A stretch of DNA of 64,000 bases from Ridgeia piscesae (lineage: Eukaryota > Annelida > Polychaeta > Sabellida > Siboglinidae), in NCBI GenBank assembly GCA_025642075.2, contig JAODUO010000542.1, forward strand, positions 122,501 through 186,500. Direction: 5' to 3'. This document shows positions 1 through 11,042 of this stretch, piece after piece (the first letter of the stretch is position 1; each line of letters starts with the position of its first letter). A program made the position numbers and the translations under genes. The notes below the pieces were generated by a model. That model saw only the letters and a program-made list of their open reading frames with translations. It searched no databases and was not told where the DNA came from.

Positions 1-118
1 GATGTAATTTAGCTACCAAGAGACATACTTCAAGCATTCTATCCATACACCTGATTTACTATTATTATTATTTTATTAGTATTGTTCTGAACTATATATT
101 TAATATAAAGCTTTATTG

Positions 119-176
119 TATGTGTGCGTGCGTGTGTGCGTGCGTGCGTACGTGCGTGCGTGCACGCGTGCATATA
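119..176. repeat. TGTG/TGCG microsatellite
   Basis: Imperfect TG and TGCG units run across these bases, with one TACG variant. Open frames over it (Cys-Val/Arg or Thr-His/Ala-Arg repeats) are translation artefacts. This is the first of many TGCG arrays in the window. Confidence 0.9.
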
Positions 177-416
177 TGTAAGAGTGTGTTTGGTGATTAT
201 GACCCATTGAAGATTATGATATGCCACACATGATGTGGTTACCATCAGGTAAAAAAAATTACTACTACATCATGTACGAGCTTATCGTAAAAGCATTTTA
301 CAAAAAAAGCCGTGTTGGTCTCCAGTTGGGGTTTCAATATAATAGCCTTTTATGACGAGGCAAACACCTAATGAGGGTGGTCAGTTCGTGTGTCAGCTGT
401 TGTATGCTGCTTGCAG

Positions 417-523
417 ACACCGGGAGCCCTGAAGACGGCCAGTTATGGAATCGACGGAACCCTCCCAACAACTCCATGTCTCACTCGCAGACCCAGCAAC
501 AGTTCCCCACCCCAGACACGTGA
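417..523 (+). CDS. Possible terminal coding exon of an unrecognised gene
   Basis: A splice-acceptor-like ctgcttgcag ends at 416. The frame then reads a partial codon, then TGSPEDGQLW, NRRNPPNNS, MSHSQTQQQFPTPDT and a TGA stop at 521-523, about 35 residues rich in Asn, Gln, Ser and Pro. Such composition is common in the unstructured C-terminal tail of regulatory or scaffold proteins. I do not recognise the family. An AATAAA lies about 190 bp downstream, which fits a last exon with a short 3' UTR. No other exon of this gene is visible; the remainder would lie to the left of the window. The gene would converge on Wnt5. The stretch is short and could be chance, so confidence is low to moderate. 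Confidence 0.35.
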
Positions 524-709
524 CTATGACGTCATATTCATGAACTATTGACAGGTGTATCTTGCCCACGAATAGGTCACTGTGGACGGTGACATTTGTG
601 ATATTAACTGCTGCATTGTAACAGCTATATATATTGTATTTAACAAACAATGACTATTAAGTGCCGTGGTGCGGGTAGTCAGTATATCATAGTTGCAGGC
701 GACAAATGT

Positions 710-715
710 AATAAA
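710..715 (+). other. Candidate poly(A) signal for the left-edge gene
   Basis: AATAAA lies 187 bp after the TGA of the candidate exon at 417-523, at a spacing typical of a short 3' UTR. The hexamer is common by chance in AT-rich DNA, so support comes only from position. Confidence 0.3.
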
Positions 716-723
716 AAGACATG

Positions 724-2498
724 CTTAATACACTGCTGTTATTCCGTTTTTGGGTTTATGAGATCTTAGCTGTTGAAGAACGGTTAGGATACCTTTCAGA
801 GGCTCTTTGTGACTGCGCTGGTGGTCGCCACAAGACACCGGAGAACGGTTCAGTTAGACGATGAAGGAGGACTAGAGTCACGAACGCAATGTTCACCGCA
901 CAAAGAGACTGAAAGCTATCCTGAATTGTCTTCAGTATGAAAGCACATGATCTGGTACTTAACGCTGATAGCTTAAGAGTGATGTACTTCCTAATCAGTG
1001 TTCTGTTCATGCAAGTGGCGACATTTATCCGAATCCAGTGGCCCACCAACCGTTTTTCTACGTGTTTACCTCAGTTAAATATGTGTGAAGAAATTATTAC
1101 TAATTAAATTATTTAGCGGCAGTTGAAGTGACAATCGCGGGAGGTCCGTGTTGGTGAATGACAACAGATTCTGTGCGCACTTCGTAGACTCTTTCACACG
1201 AATTGCTTCGTACAACATTACGTAGTGCAATAAAAATTCCATAACGAAGCAGTTCCGTGCGAACCTGTAACTATGTACCTGGGGGACACTTGTTGTCTCT
1301 CCAACCGAACACCCGTGACGTGGTCATGAAACGGTACAACAAGAATGTTATGGTTACGACTTGTTTGTGTCCGCAGATTCAAGTGCCCAATTATTTGTTT
1401 GACATAAGTTGAAAGTGGTTATTCACGGACATTACTCCGCACTTGGATGGATGCAATGATTGCTAGCTGCAGGCTATTTATTACTGTGTACTCAATCGAG
1501 GCATTATGCGTGCCGAGCGCCGTAAACTGCTAATGATGGGTGTCTTGCGTTACGCACAACCGGCGATGTTTTACGCTCTCATAAGTAGCTGTGTCGGACG
1601 ATGTTTGTGGGTAGTTTTACAACAATAAACCAACGGAAATACACGCGGGCAAACGGAAAGGCAAACAGAATCTAGACATAAGACGGGTTCGGTCTAGCCA
1701 GACGGTTGTGACTTTTTCTTTGCCATCTCACGGACTCGGAGAATGGTGTATTGTCGCTTCATAGAATAGAGGTCTTGCAGCTGCTAACGTGGGTTTAAGA
1801 CGGCTTGTTCTGTCCACGTTCTTGTCTCTGTGTGTCATCACGTGTGTTAGTACGTGCGTGTGTGTAAGTTAAAGTGAATATATAACACTACGATCCACGG
1901 ATCGCTCGCAATCTTAATTGGTTACTTTGATCTTGCATATCGTAATATTAAGCGAAGTAGTAGTAGTGGTACACAAATCTAGTTACCATTGAATCAACAT
2001 TTTATATACGTTTTATGGTCAATGGGCCAACACAACCAGAAAAGAAGAAGAAAATATTGTACATTCACGTTTATGGTTGTACCTTATACAAGTGGTCACG
2101 TGTACGTTGTGTTGTATGGGTTGGTAAATTTGGTGTGGATGTCATTTACAACGACCAGCCACCAGAAGCGTGTCAGTGATAAATAATACAGTGATTTATC
2201 AAACACCTGAGTTTTCCATTGAACGCAACTGCACAAGGCCAAATAGTTTTATTGTCGGGTCCCACAGACGCGTTTTTATTCGAGCGCAATCCTTTTGTTC
2301 CCAATACGATCAATCAAGGACTGATTACATATACGCCAGAGGTCACCCCTGTCAAATTAATTCAAGTTCAAAAAAAATTGTGTTATCCACTTGTGTACGT
2401 TTGTATATTTATAGAGAACTGTGGTGTAAAATAGACCACTGAGAACGTTGTGCAAATTTCGAAGATATCACCCTTGGGAAGTTGGTAAAAATGTGTTT
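724..2498. other. Intergenic stretch, no feature seen
   Basis: Complex, non-repetitive sequence without a recognisable exon, RNA gene or mobile element. Short open frames (for example 756-1049 minus) show no domain, no splice context and no similarity I recognise. Confidence 0.5.
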
Positions 2499-2551
<53 letters not shown>

Positions 2552-2572
2552 GCGCGCGCGTGTGTGTGCATA
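2499..2572. repeat. TG / TGCG / GC microsatellite
   Basis: TG units pass into about ten TGCG units, then a GC run and TG again. All are alternating purine-pyrimidine and so prone to Z-DNA. Overlapping frames on both strands are artefacts. Confidence 0.9.
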
Positions 2573-3400
2573 CACACACTACATAACACATTTCTACCAA
2601 CTACGCAAGAGAAAATTTGAATATGTGATTCAGTAGTACTCTTCCAGGTGCATCTGCTTTTGGGAATGTCAAATTAGAAGGTTATTTTAGAAAAAGATGT
2701 AGGCAAATACATGTAGTGACACTTGCTGTGGGCTGTAGATCTATGTATGTTGTATGTTCTTTAATGAAACGCTTGATACAGTTGTAATATATTAAAATGT
2801 ATATGACAATCATTCCCTTGGTTGACTTATATTCTTTCAACATATTAGTATCCGTTGCCTATTCACGGACATCTAGTCCAGATAATCCTAATATCGCCCA
2901 CCACACGTGGTCTAGGCGGACTTGTATTACTGCTCACACCATTCAAAACCTTGGCTCTCATCACTGAGACAATATTCAGATCCGGTGTTAATGTCCAGCA
3001 ATGCTCTATATTATGACTAATCGACGTTTAACGTTATATATACTTTACTCCAAAAAAATATTCATCGATGCCCCGTCAAACATTCTTACCTCCCCCTTAT
3101 TTCTATCGCTAGATGACCTATGTTCATACCGTTTATTTTATCAAATTTTCCATTCCGCAGTCTCGTCATATACAGAGATTGCATAGACAATGATGTATCC
3201 TTAAGTTACTGAATCGATACAGTTATGGCTTTAAAGTGTCCATTACATTAATTTAACATTTGTAAAGGCATTTGTGTTGTAAAGTTGCAAACGGGAATCT
3301 CCAAAGATACGCCGACGCATCTTTAATGAATACCAGAAGCCACACTGGAACATCGCGATTTCGGACGTTCTGTAGAATTAAAACGGTCGACGTGAGTTTT
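2573..3400. other. Intergenic stretch downstream of Wnt5, no feature seen
   Basis: Unique, moderately AT-rich sequence between the inferred Wnt5 3' end and the 2.5-kb microsatellite. No convincing exon or repeat was seen. Confidence 0.5.
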
Positions 3401-3405
3401 GCCAT

Positions 3406-3411
3406 TTTATT
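3406..3411 (-). other. Candidate Wnt5 poly(A) signal
   Basis: The plus strand reads tttatt, which is AATAAA on the minus strand, 145 bp downstream of the Wnt5 stop. It would define a short 3' UTR. Longer 3' UTRs using later signals cannot be excluded. Confidence 0.4.
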
Positions 3412-3556
3412 AAATAAAAAACAGTGTAACAATTGTAACGAAAAGTAGTTGTTCGTAACAAGCCAACTAGCGAATGCAATTCTATGTGTTCAACATTGCC
3501 AATCATGCGTGTAACAAACAGTCTTGTGAGAGTCTCGTGTGTCGCAGACGTCAATG

Positions 3557-4018
3557 TCATTTACACGTGTGTATGTAAATAATACGCTCGCACACTTTGC
3601 ACTTGACGAAGCAGCACCAGTGGAACTTGCAGTGGCAGCGCTCCGACAGTTTCGCCTTCCTCGTCTTGTAGCCTCGGTCGCAGCACATGAGGCGACACCC
3701 GCCCATGTCGTCCGAATTCTTATCGCATCGTCGCCCGACGGTGCCGAGCGAACCCGTCTCGGGGTTCGGAACACAGTAGTCCGGCGACTCTTCCAGATAC
3801 ACGAAGTCCTCCTTGTGCACCTTCCTGAATCGCGAGTTGGCCCGGATGAGCTTCGTGCCGCGCCGGTTGAAGCGCACGCGGACGGAGCTGTCGTAGCGCT
3901 GGCGCAGGCGCTCGCCCGTCACGCGGAAGCTCGCCAGCTGGTTCCAGCACGTCTTCAGGCTGCACGAGCCGGACACGCCGTGGCACTTGCACGCGATCTC
4001 GGGGTGGCTGTACAGCGC
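3557..4018 (-). CDS. Wnt5: Wnt5 last coding exon (C-terminal cysteine-rich domain)
   Basis: The exon follows an acceptor reading tgttgtag on the minus strand and starts in phase 0 with ALYSHPEIACKCHGVSGSC. This contains the Wnt signature with the Ser that is lipid-acylated by Porcupine in characterised Wnts. Next comes SLKTCWNQLASFR, as in Wnt5. Further on are YLEESPDYCV, TGSLGT, GGCRLMCC and ERCHCKFHWCCFVKCKVCE, and the frame ends HTCK-TGA: 153 residues. SLKTCW plus NSRF and SPDYC..N..TGSLGT point to Wnt5 rather than Wnt4, 7, 11 or 16. One oddity is CCDRGYK where Wnt proteins nearly always have CCGRGY; a GAC codon replaces the expected Gly. The C-terminal loop and its disulphides form the thumb and finger that contact Frizzled. 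The long plus-strand frame at 3539-4048 is its antisense shadow. Confidence 0.95.
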   Translation of the reverse strand, partial: ALYSHPEIACKCHGVSGSCSLKTCWNQLASFRVTGERLRQRYDSSVRVRFNRRGTKLIRANSRFRKVHKEDFVYLEESPDYCVPNPETGSLGTVGRRCDKNSDDMGGCRLMCCDRGYKTRKAKLSERCHCKFHWCCFVKCKVCERIIYIHTCK

Positions 4019-4093
4019 CTACAACGACGTCGTACGGACGGCGATTAGACGGCGAACCGAGCAGAGGGTATGAGAGAAACAGAGAGGAATGCG

Positions 4094-4387
4094 AGAGAGG
4101 TGGGGAGAGAGGAGAGGAGAGAGGGAGAGGGAGAGGGAGAGGGAGAGGAGAGGGAGAGGGAGAGGGAGAGGGAGAGGGAGAGAGAGAGGAGAGGGAGAGG
4201 GAGAAGGAGAGGGAGAGGGAGAGGGAGAGGGGGAGAAAGGGAGAGAGAGGGAGAGGGGGAGAGGGGAGAGGGAGAGAGGAGAGAGGGAGAGAGGGAGAGG
4301 GAGAGGGAGAGGGAGAGGGAGAGGGAGAGGGAGAGGGAGAGGGAGAGGGAGAGGGAGAGGGAGGAGAGGAGAGGGAGAGGAGAGCGA
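4094..4387. repeat. GGGAGA purine microsatellite in the last Wnt5 intron
   Basis: Nearly 300 bp of pure purine, mainly GGGAGA with GA-only variants. On the transcribed strand this is a CT-rich tract starting about 75 bp upstream of the last-exon acceptor. Long Arg/Glu/Gly or Pro/Ser/Leu open frames over it on both strands come from the absence of stops in the repeat. Confidence 0.92.
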
Positions 4388-4498
4388 GGCGAGCGGGCGG
4401 GCGGGCGGGCGGGCGGGCGGAGGGAGGGAGGGAGGGGAGGGGGAGGGAGGGCGGGCGGGCGGGCGGGCGGGCGGGCGGGCGGGCGGGCGGGCGGGCGC
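4388..4498. repeat. GGGC / GGGA tetranucleotide array
   Basis: GGGC units flank a central GGGA-rich block, directly abutting the GGGAGA array. Regular GGG runs on the plus strand (CCC on the transcribed strand) are able to form G-quadruplex or triplex structure within Wnt5 intron 3. Confidence 0.92.
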
Positions 4499-4987
4499 AG
4501 CAAAACATAGTTGTAAATGGACAGGAAATGGGATTGGTGTATACTTCATGAACGTTCAGACATAAACTGTTTATAAGTTATTATAAAGCTGTGAACAGGA
4601 ATTGTGCCGAACAACGCTAACAGTCTTGGCGGCACAGCGAGTTGGCATTGAACATAAACAGTGACGATACAAATTAAAAATTCCAAACAATTAAACAAAC
4701 AAAGCGAAGCTTTTGATAAAAACGAATGTGTTGCGACATTTACAAATCATACACGCGCTGTAAGATCTGTTATGTCGAACTGCCCGTGAACCACATATGA
4801 ACTTGCATATTAACTCATAAGCAAACGGCTAACTTGTTTCCAGCCAAAAAGCATTAATTTTGTTGTGAACTTACGCTTTCTCGGAAAGAACACCCTAACC
4901 GTTTCCAGACCAATATACCTATCCGTTACACGACAAAGAAAGGGAGATCTATCGGACCGGTTCCGACTCAGAAAGAAGTGTACTTAC

Positions 4988-5099
4988 CCTTCTTCCAGCT
5001 TCGTTATTATGTAGGTTCATGAGAGTTCGCGCGAGACCGGGCGACCGCCGCGGGTGATTTTTCTCGCGTTCTCTAATGTCTACGAAGCCTTGTGCAAAC
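4988..5099 (-). CDS. Wnt5: Wnt5 third visible coding exon
   Basis: This 112-base exon begins after gtgatgtatag on the minus strand and ends at a consensus GTAAGT donor. It encodes a completed Arg, then [16 protein letters not shown], then [15 protein letters not shown], then NEAGRR. The block F..FVD.RERE....[15 protein letters not shown] is diagnostic of Wnts and closest to Wnt5, whose vertebrate version reads FAKEFVDARERE. Its single-base entry phase and phase-0 exit match the neighbouring exons exactly. It is too short and ATG-poor to appear as a long open frame and was found by reading between its neighbours. Confidence 0.93.
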
Positions 5100-5239
5100 C
5101 TATACATCACACAAAGATATTATAATAAATGTTATTCTCTGTGGCAGTCACAACTGCCGAATGATACAATAAGACCATTAACACTGATAAAACAATTAAT
5201 TATAGTATATTAGTAAAACATTTATTAAATATATTAGTA

Positions 5240-5243
<4 letters not shown>

Positions 5244-5305
<62 letters not shown>
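5244..5305. repeat. AT dinucleotide array
   Basis: About 30 uninterrupted AT units in Wnt5 intron 2 (886 bp). Self-complementary, so it can extrude a cruciform. Confidence 0.95.
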
Positions 5306-5309
<4 letters not shown>

Positions 5310-5985
5310 TATAATTATATGTGAGTTTCTGGTAACATTATAAAACAATAAAATAAAGTAGGATAATAGGCCTATAATCTGAACATATACACTTATGACT
5401 GATTAAAGTGTCAGATAAAAAAATTATATAACATCTAGCAAAGTAGATTATTAAAATATAAATGGAATTTACAACCTAAATAAGTGTAATTATGACTAAT
5501 TAAAATGTATAAATAGTATAAAACAGATCAAACGAATAAATGGCTAAAAACGACATGTTATAATCGCTTGCAAATTGCTAAATGAGACATCGCCGCCGAA
5601 CACAGTGGTAACGGAAACACTTGTGGTAAAACTCTGCGACACGTTAACACCAAGACCATTTGCATGTAGGTAACTAGGTATCAATTCCTTTGTGCTTGTA
5701 GATAACTATTTTACAATCTTACGATTAAACATTAATTTTAATGTAAAATGCGTGCCCTGTGGTTATTTAAAGATTGATAAACGTCCATGGAAATGTAAAT
5801 GATGCTTCCTTGCAGTCTCCCTTGTACCAGATACGCTTAACATATCTACATATGTCGCCGTACTTTTGTGCATCTCAAACGCCATTTCACCCGCGATGCT
5901 CAATCATCGTCTCATCGTCGCAAACCTATCGCACAATCTGTAGCCGCGGCCACCCTGCGACCCCGGCGAAATAAACAACGCGCAC

Positions 5986-6166
5986 CTGTAGCCGTACTCT
6001 ATGTTGTCGCCGCAGCCGCCCCAGATCCAGTCCCGGTGCAGTGAGTTGGGCCGCTTCTTGCGACTACAGCCGCAGTTGGTGAGATAACCCTCTCGACACG
6101 CCTGGCTGACCGCGAACACGACGCCAGCCGTGGCAATGCCGTGAGCGTACGCTGCCTCTCGACTCG
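5986..6166 (-). CDS. Wnt5: Wnt5 second visible coding exon
   Basis: A 181-base exon between a ttttcag acceptor and an AG|GTGCGC donor. It encodes a split Ala codon, then [20 protein letters not shown], then [28 protein letters not shown] and [11 protein letters not shown] plus two bases of Arg. Vertebrate Wnt5a has [20 protein letters not shown] here, and the [18 protein letters not shown] string separates Wnt5 from Wnt4, 7, 11 and 16. Cysteines of the N-terminal alpha-helical domain are conserved. The GTGCGC donor is a weaker match to consensus than the other two. Confidence 0.95.
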
Positions 6167-6171
6167 CTGAA

Positions 6172-7069
6172 AACACGCGACGGAATCAATGTTTGACAAG
6201 TCGACTGTCGTTCAAAGCAACACCATATGGCAACAGGACACGGAAGGCTTTAGTTGATAGAGAGTGCACTATTTCGTTACGCGTAACCTGTCTTTCTGGT
6301 ATATTTGTCAAAGTTATATTCACACTCCACACATATTTGCACAGCAAAATTAGCATTAACTCTGGTCCATTCAATTATTGCCCTCTATTGTATGAGTGTG
6401 GATACTTTCTGACACTGTTTCTTTGTCTATGTTGTGTTGTACCCTTACATTTTTGAATGACAGCTATTTTGACTATCATAAGTGATCGTACTTTGATCCA
6501 CTGCTAATCTTTTGATCAAACAGAGTGAGTGTCCACGATATATAGACAAATAAGTACCAGTGTGCAATAAATACACTACATAACATCACAGTGTGGAAAT
6601 CGCCACACGAACGTAGTTATTTATTTATCTCACAAATCGTAAAACGTTTCCAACGCATTGCCGACAATAATTTCTGCAAAACACGTCGCATAAATATTTG
6701 ACATCATCCAACATGCACGAACGTTCCTCGTTCTTGTAATTATTGCAACGTTTATTACATGTTTTGCCAAATAAGCCACCGGCACCTTACGAAGTAAGAT
6801 GTTCACGGTTCGAAGGGAGCACAAGAAACACTCGAACCTCGACTCTACCATTGTGTTACCACACCAGGCACAATATGTTCTGTGCAAATAGTTGACTACG
6901 TGATGAAAGTATCGTCTCATGGATTCCTCTGCAAATGTTTCATTCAGTTGGGTGTAGCCCAAGTTGACTACAATATCCAGCTGACGAGACGACTACCAAA
7001 CTATCGTCGACACCTCATTCACGTCCTGGAGTACTTTTTTGTAGGCCTACATTCACTCACTTTAACTTA
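6172..7069. other. Large Wnt5 intron, 3' part, no feature seen
   Basis: Unique sequence within the 11-kb intron. Short open frames on both strands have no recognisable domain. Confidence 0.5.
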
Positions 7070-7124
7070 CATGCACGCACGCACGAACGCACGAACGCAC
7101 GAACGCATGCGCACGCACGCGCAC

Positions 7125-7178
<54 letters not shown>

Positions 7179-7216
7179 ACGCACGCACGAACGCACGAAC
7201 GCACGAACGCATGCAA
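7070..7216. repeat. CACG / CA / GAACG microsatellite
   Basis: A CA core is flanked on both sides by CACG and GAACGCAC units, giving a roughly symmetrical compound array in the large Wnt5 intron. Confidence 0.92.
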
Positions 7217-8303
7217 ACACAGACACACGAATACTCTATGGTGTGGCGGGGATACACGTGCTTACTAAACTGTTCTAGTTATCCATTTCTACCCTATTTT
7301 ACATATAGCCATTATGACCCACTAACCATTTGAATATACATTTCAAGACATTTACCATATTTTTCGCTTACAGTCTCACTAAACACGCCCGGTTAGCCGT
7401 TTCGCGTCACCCTAAGTTACCGGTTAGAACTTGTAAATCAGACCAGGAGCCAGGAAGAAGATTTATGAAGTGCCGTACCCTACTCGTCCTTCGGAGTACG
7501 TATAGCACCGACACCCGCCGTCGTAAATTCACTGTGTCTATCGGCCAAGTGTGAAAACAGCAACTTGTGTGTTATTACATCGCAGACACAAGTAATCTCG
7601 GCGCTCTCTGCAACGCTGAGCAACACAATTTCTTCCCTTCACCTTCATGTAAGACGACCGACGCTGTTTCACCCTTGGCTGGACACGCCCTTCACTGTAA
7701 GTACGGATTCTTAAACCGGAAACCAATTACGGAGAGGCGAGACAGGGATAACTGTCAGGCCCTACGCTAATCCAACGTTGTAATTATACAATCGACGCGA
7801 ACCTTGCAGAAAGATCAAAGATAAGAAACGTGTTCAATGTGAACTTGACAAATCGAGCCAATGGTGTGGGAAAATTGCAGATGGTGTTAGCTAGCTGACA
7901 TGAACGTTTTGCTCCTTGATAAATCAAGAGTTCTGTCCTGTTCAGACCGGTAGATACAAAACAAGAGAGCGACTACAACCTAATATATAGGACGTGTTTC
8001 TTGACCTTCTTTTCGTCCGTTATTTTGGAATAACCAAAAGCGCTTTAGATCACTGGTCAGTTATGTCGGTTTTCAATATGGTAGAGTTTCCGAAAGATGC
8101 CAGTCCACCCAGGAGACGTGACACAATCTTAGTATTGTGACGGGGGACATTTTACATGTGAATAAATCGTTTCCTCAGAGGATGACACGTGACCGGAACA
8201 AACTGTGTGTGACATGTTAACAGCGTCAACGGAGAACACGTATAAATCACTAACGATAAACCTTTGACAGACGACGCGCGACATATAAACGTGAACAATA
8301 TTG
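7217..8303. other. Large Wnt5 intron, no feature seen
   Basis: Complex single-copy-looking sequence without recognisable exons or repeats. Confidence 0.5.
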
Positions 8304-8427
8304 TTTGACCAATGACATGACAATTTCCTCATCCTTTGGCCAATGACACGACAATTTCCTCATCCTTTGGCCAATGACATGACAATTTCCTCATCCTTTG
8401 GCCAATGACACGACAATTTCCTCATCC
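8304..8427. repeat. 31-bp minisatellite, 4 copies
   Basis: Four consecutive 31-bp units starting 8304, 8335, 8366 and 8397. They differ almost only at GACATGAC versus GACACGAC, which alternates between units 2-4. Each unit includes a CCAATGAC motif. Confidence 0.95.
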
Positions 8428-8854
8428 TTTCCACGTGCCATCTGGCGTTTGTTTGTGTGACGATCTTGTTCGGTGTTGTTAGAATGAAAAAGGTTCCTCG
8501 CTCTCTCTCTCGTGAACCGTGGACACGTCACGTCGTCGGTAACGCGCTCTGTGTAAACCGCATCTGGTGTGCATTATCAATAATGAGGTGTTTTCTCGTG
8601 AGAACCGCCAAGTATAGAATATATGTTCTCTGGCTGACGGAGCGTGTGATGTGAGCTGTCTTATACGTGTCCGCCCGCCGAGAACGCACAAACTGACGCA
8701 GCGTGCAGTCGGTTAACGACTCTCGTATAATTATCACGCCTGCTGGACTGGCAACGTTTACTACGCGTCGCGCTACGAATGCTTCTCAAACTCATATGTG
8801 TTGGAAATTGGAGACACAGTTCATAAAATATTATTGACTCGTTGGTGTGGAGTT

Positions 8855-9090
8855 TGACTGTCATTTCACTTTCTCCAAACAGCGCTACGAATAGTTGTTA
8901 TTGCATGTTCTCCTCAAAGTGATGTGGATAACTGTCATTTCACGTTCTCCAAATTGCGCTACGAACAGTTGTTATTGCATGTCCTAAAAGTGATTTCACG
9001 TTCTTCAAATAGCGCAGCGAATAGTTGTTATTCCATGTCCTCCTAAAAGTGATGTGAATAAATGCTATATCATGTCCTTCAAATGGGGAT
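8855..9090. repeat. Degenerate tandem repeat, about 60-75 bp unit
   Basis: Three to four diverged copies of a unit containing TTTCACGTTCT, then CAAAT.GCG, then AGTTGTTATT and CATGTCCTCC. Copy 2 has lost an internal segment. Divergence suggests an old local duplication. Confidence 0.8.
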
Positions 9091-10951
9091 ATGGAAAACT
9101 ATTACTTTCGTTTTATAACATGAATTTTAATAATAATATAAGTGCCTTTTTATGGATGTCTAGATAGTTTAACTAACTGATTTGCTGAGTCTTACCACTC
9201 ATTACCTCAACGGTACCGTTCTTTCGGTCATACATGTTTATCTACAAAGCTATAATACAGTACATATTCTTCTTCGGAAACCGTTCTACAAACTAGACTA
9301 CAATCACAATAAATCGTTCCATTTACAGTCCTAGTAAAAGCGTTACGTGTATATTTCCTAGAGAAATCACACATTTTTCCTACGAAACTTTCCGGAATGC
9401 CACGAGAGTGTTTTCAAAACTGGACTTTCAAGTGATAACATATTCAGAGCATTTTAATCGCACGACATCCACATAGCGTGCAATCTCTCATTTGTTTAAT
9501 GTGGCAGACATTTCGAACACTCCAAGTGAAGTCTACCGTCTGGCTGTACCAAGGGTAAATAAGACACCATATGGTGGTTTATCTGCCACAGTCTGTGGTA
9601 GTACCCCGGGGGAAAAGCACCGTGTGATTCCGTGTTTTCCAAGCCGCTACACTCCATTGAGGTCAGCTTAGACTAATATGCCATCTGTTGTATAAACCAC
9701 ACAGCAACAAAACGCTATTTAACCAGAACCCCCAATTAGTGAACTGGTCTTCGAATGTGATATAATCAGCATAGATCACGCATCCGACCTGATCAATGAG
9801 AATTGAATGTTCATTTAACCGACTAGGCGTAATTAGCGGGATATTTATGATGCGATCTCAGAACGATTGATGGAATCTCGTCAACGACTGGGCAACTCGA
9901 GGTTTATGATTGGCTTGTAACTTTGTGTACAGAAAAGACGCCGGTTTACAGCATGGCGACTCGAACTGCTGATGTATTTGCTGTAAGCACGCAAACAGAA
10001 ACGTTGTAGGGGTCCTTAACGCCTGTCCCGTTACGTTGTCCAAATCAAATCACAATAAGACGTTTGTCTGAACATAGAAAGAAGTCAAAGTCGGTGCTAT
10101 GAACGACATCCTGTCATATAGTATTTACGGTGTCAGACGTTGCAACAGTTGCGGAGTCCTGCAGGAAATGATCCGGAAATTCACAGTAATAGATGGAGTC
10201 TTCGCCGCCAGGGGTACCAGCAGCAAAAACAACGTCGTCTTCGGTGCTTCTCATACATCATTTACCGGTGTCGCAATCGTTAAGTTTTTGTCGACAATTT
10301 ATTATGTTCCTATCTATTTTAAATAATTTGCGGTTAGCTAGACGCATTCCGTATTTTGTTCGTCCGCGCCGGGTATTATTCGTGGTACATTAATTTGTAC
10401 AGCCACGACAGCGTACTCTAACGGATGAGTGGCGCTGACACTTGTCGCGACAAATGACGATGTCGTTATCCTCGTCACTGAGTCGGTGAATACAGCCTAA
10501 TACGTTGAATCGTAACGACATACTTGTGTCACTATAGGCGGGGGCAACACGCGGTATAAACCGTAGTAAACTATATTAGCTATAATTTATTGTTAGTACG
10601 ATTTATATGTTACTCTGGATCGTAACAAACTTTAGTCTTTTTGTCGCGATGCTGAATTTCAGTTTCGCTGTGTCTCATTCCCGTAGTCTGTCAGTGTCTC
10701 GCCGTGTCTCTGTCTCTCTATCAATCAATCTATAAGCATCTCTAATTCTCACAGTTTTTGCCTCTCTGGCTATTTGCCTGTGTGTTTCTCTGTCCCTTTA
10801 TCTCTGTCACTTTTGCCTCTGTGTCTCTAATCTCTCAGTCTCTCCATCACACAGCTCAACCGTCGCTTTTTAGTTATGTCTTTTTCTTGCAGTCTCTTTG
10901 TTCTCATCACAACCCTCTTCTTCCATCTCCCTTCATTCATCACCCACTCGT
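9091..10951. other. Large Wnt5 intron, no feature seen
   Basis: No recognisable exon, RNA gene or repeat except increasing pyrimidine bias (TCTCTGTCTC-like) from about 10680 onward, leading into the CCGT array. Confidence 0.45.
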
Positions 10952-11042
10952 TCCGTCCGTCCGTCCGTCCGTCCGTCCGTCCGTCCGTCCGTCCGTCCGT
11001 CCGTCCGTCCGTCCGTCCGTCCGTCCGTCCGTCCGTCCGTCC
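10952..11042. repeat. CCGT tetranucleotide array
   Basis: About 22 near-perfect CCGT units. It produces Arg-Pro-Ser-Val open frames in all three forward frames, which are not genes. Confidence 0.95.

Noticed and set aside
3539..4048. 169-residue plus-strand open frame over the Wnt5 last exon
   Set aside because: It is the antisense reading of a confidently identified Wnt exon; its stop-free state follows from the GC-rich coding strand.
4070..4565. Long Arg/Glu/Gly and Pro/Ser/Leu frames on both strands
   Set aside because: They consist of GGGAGA and GGGC repeats, which lack stop codons in every frame.
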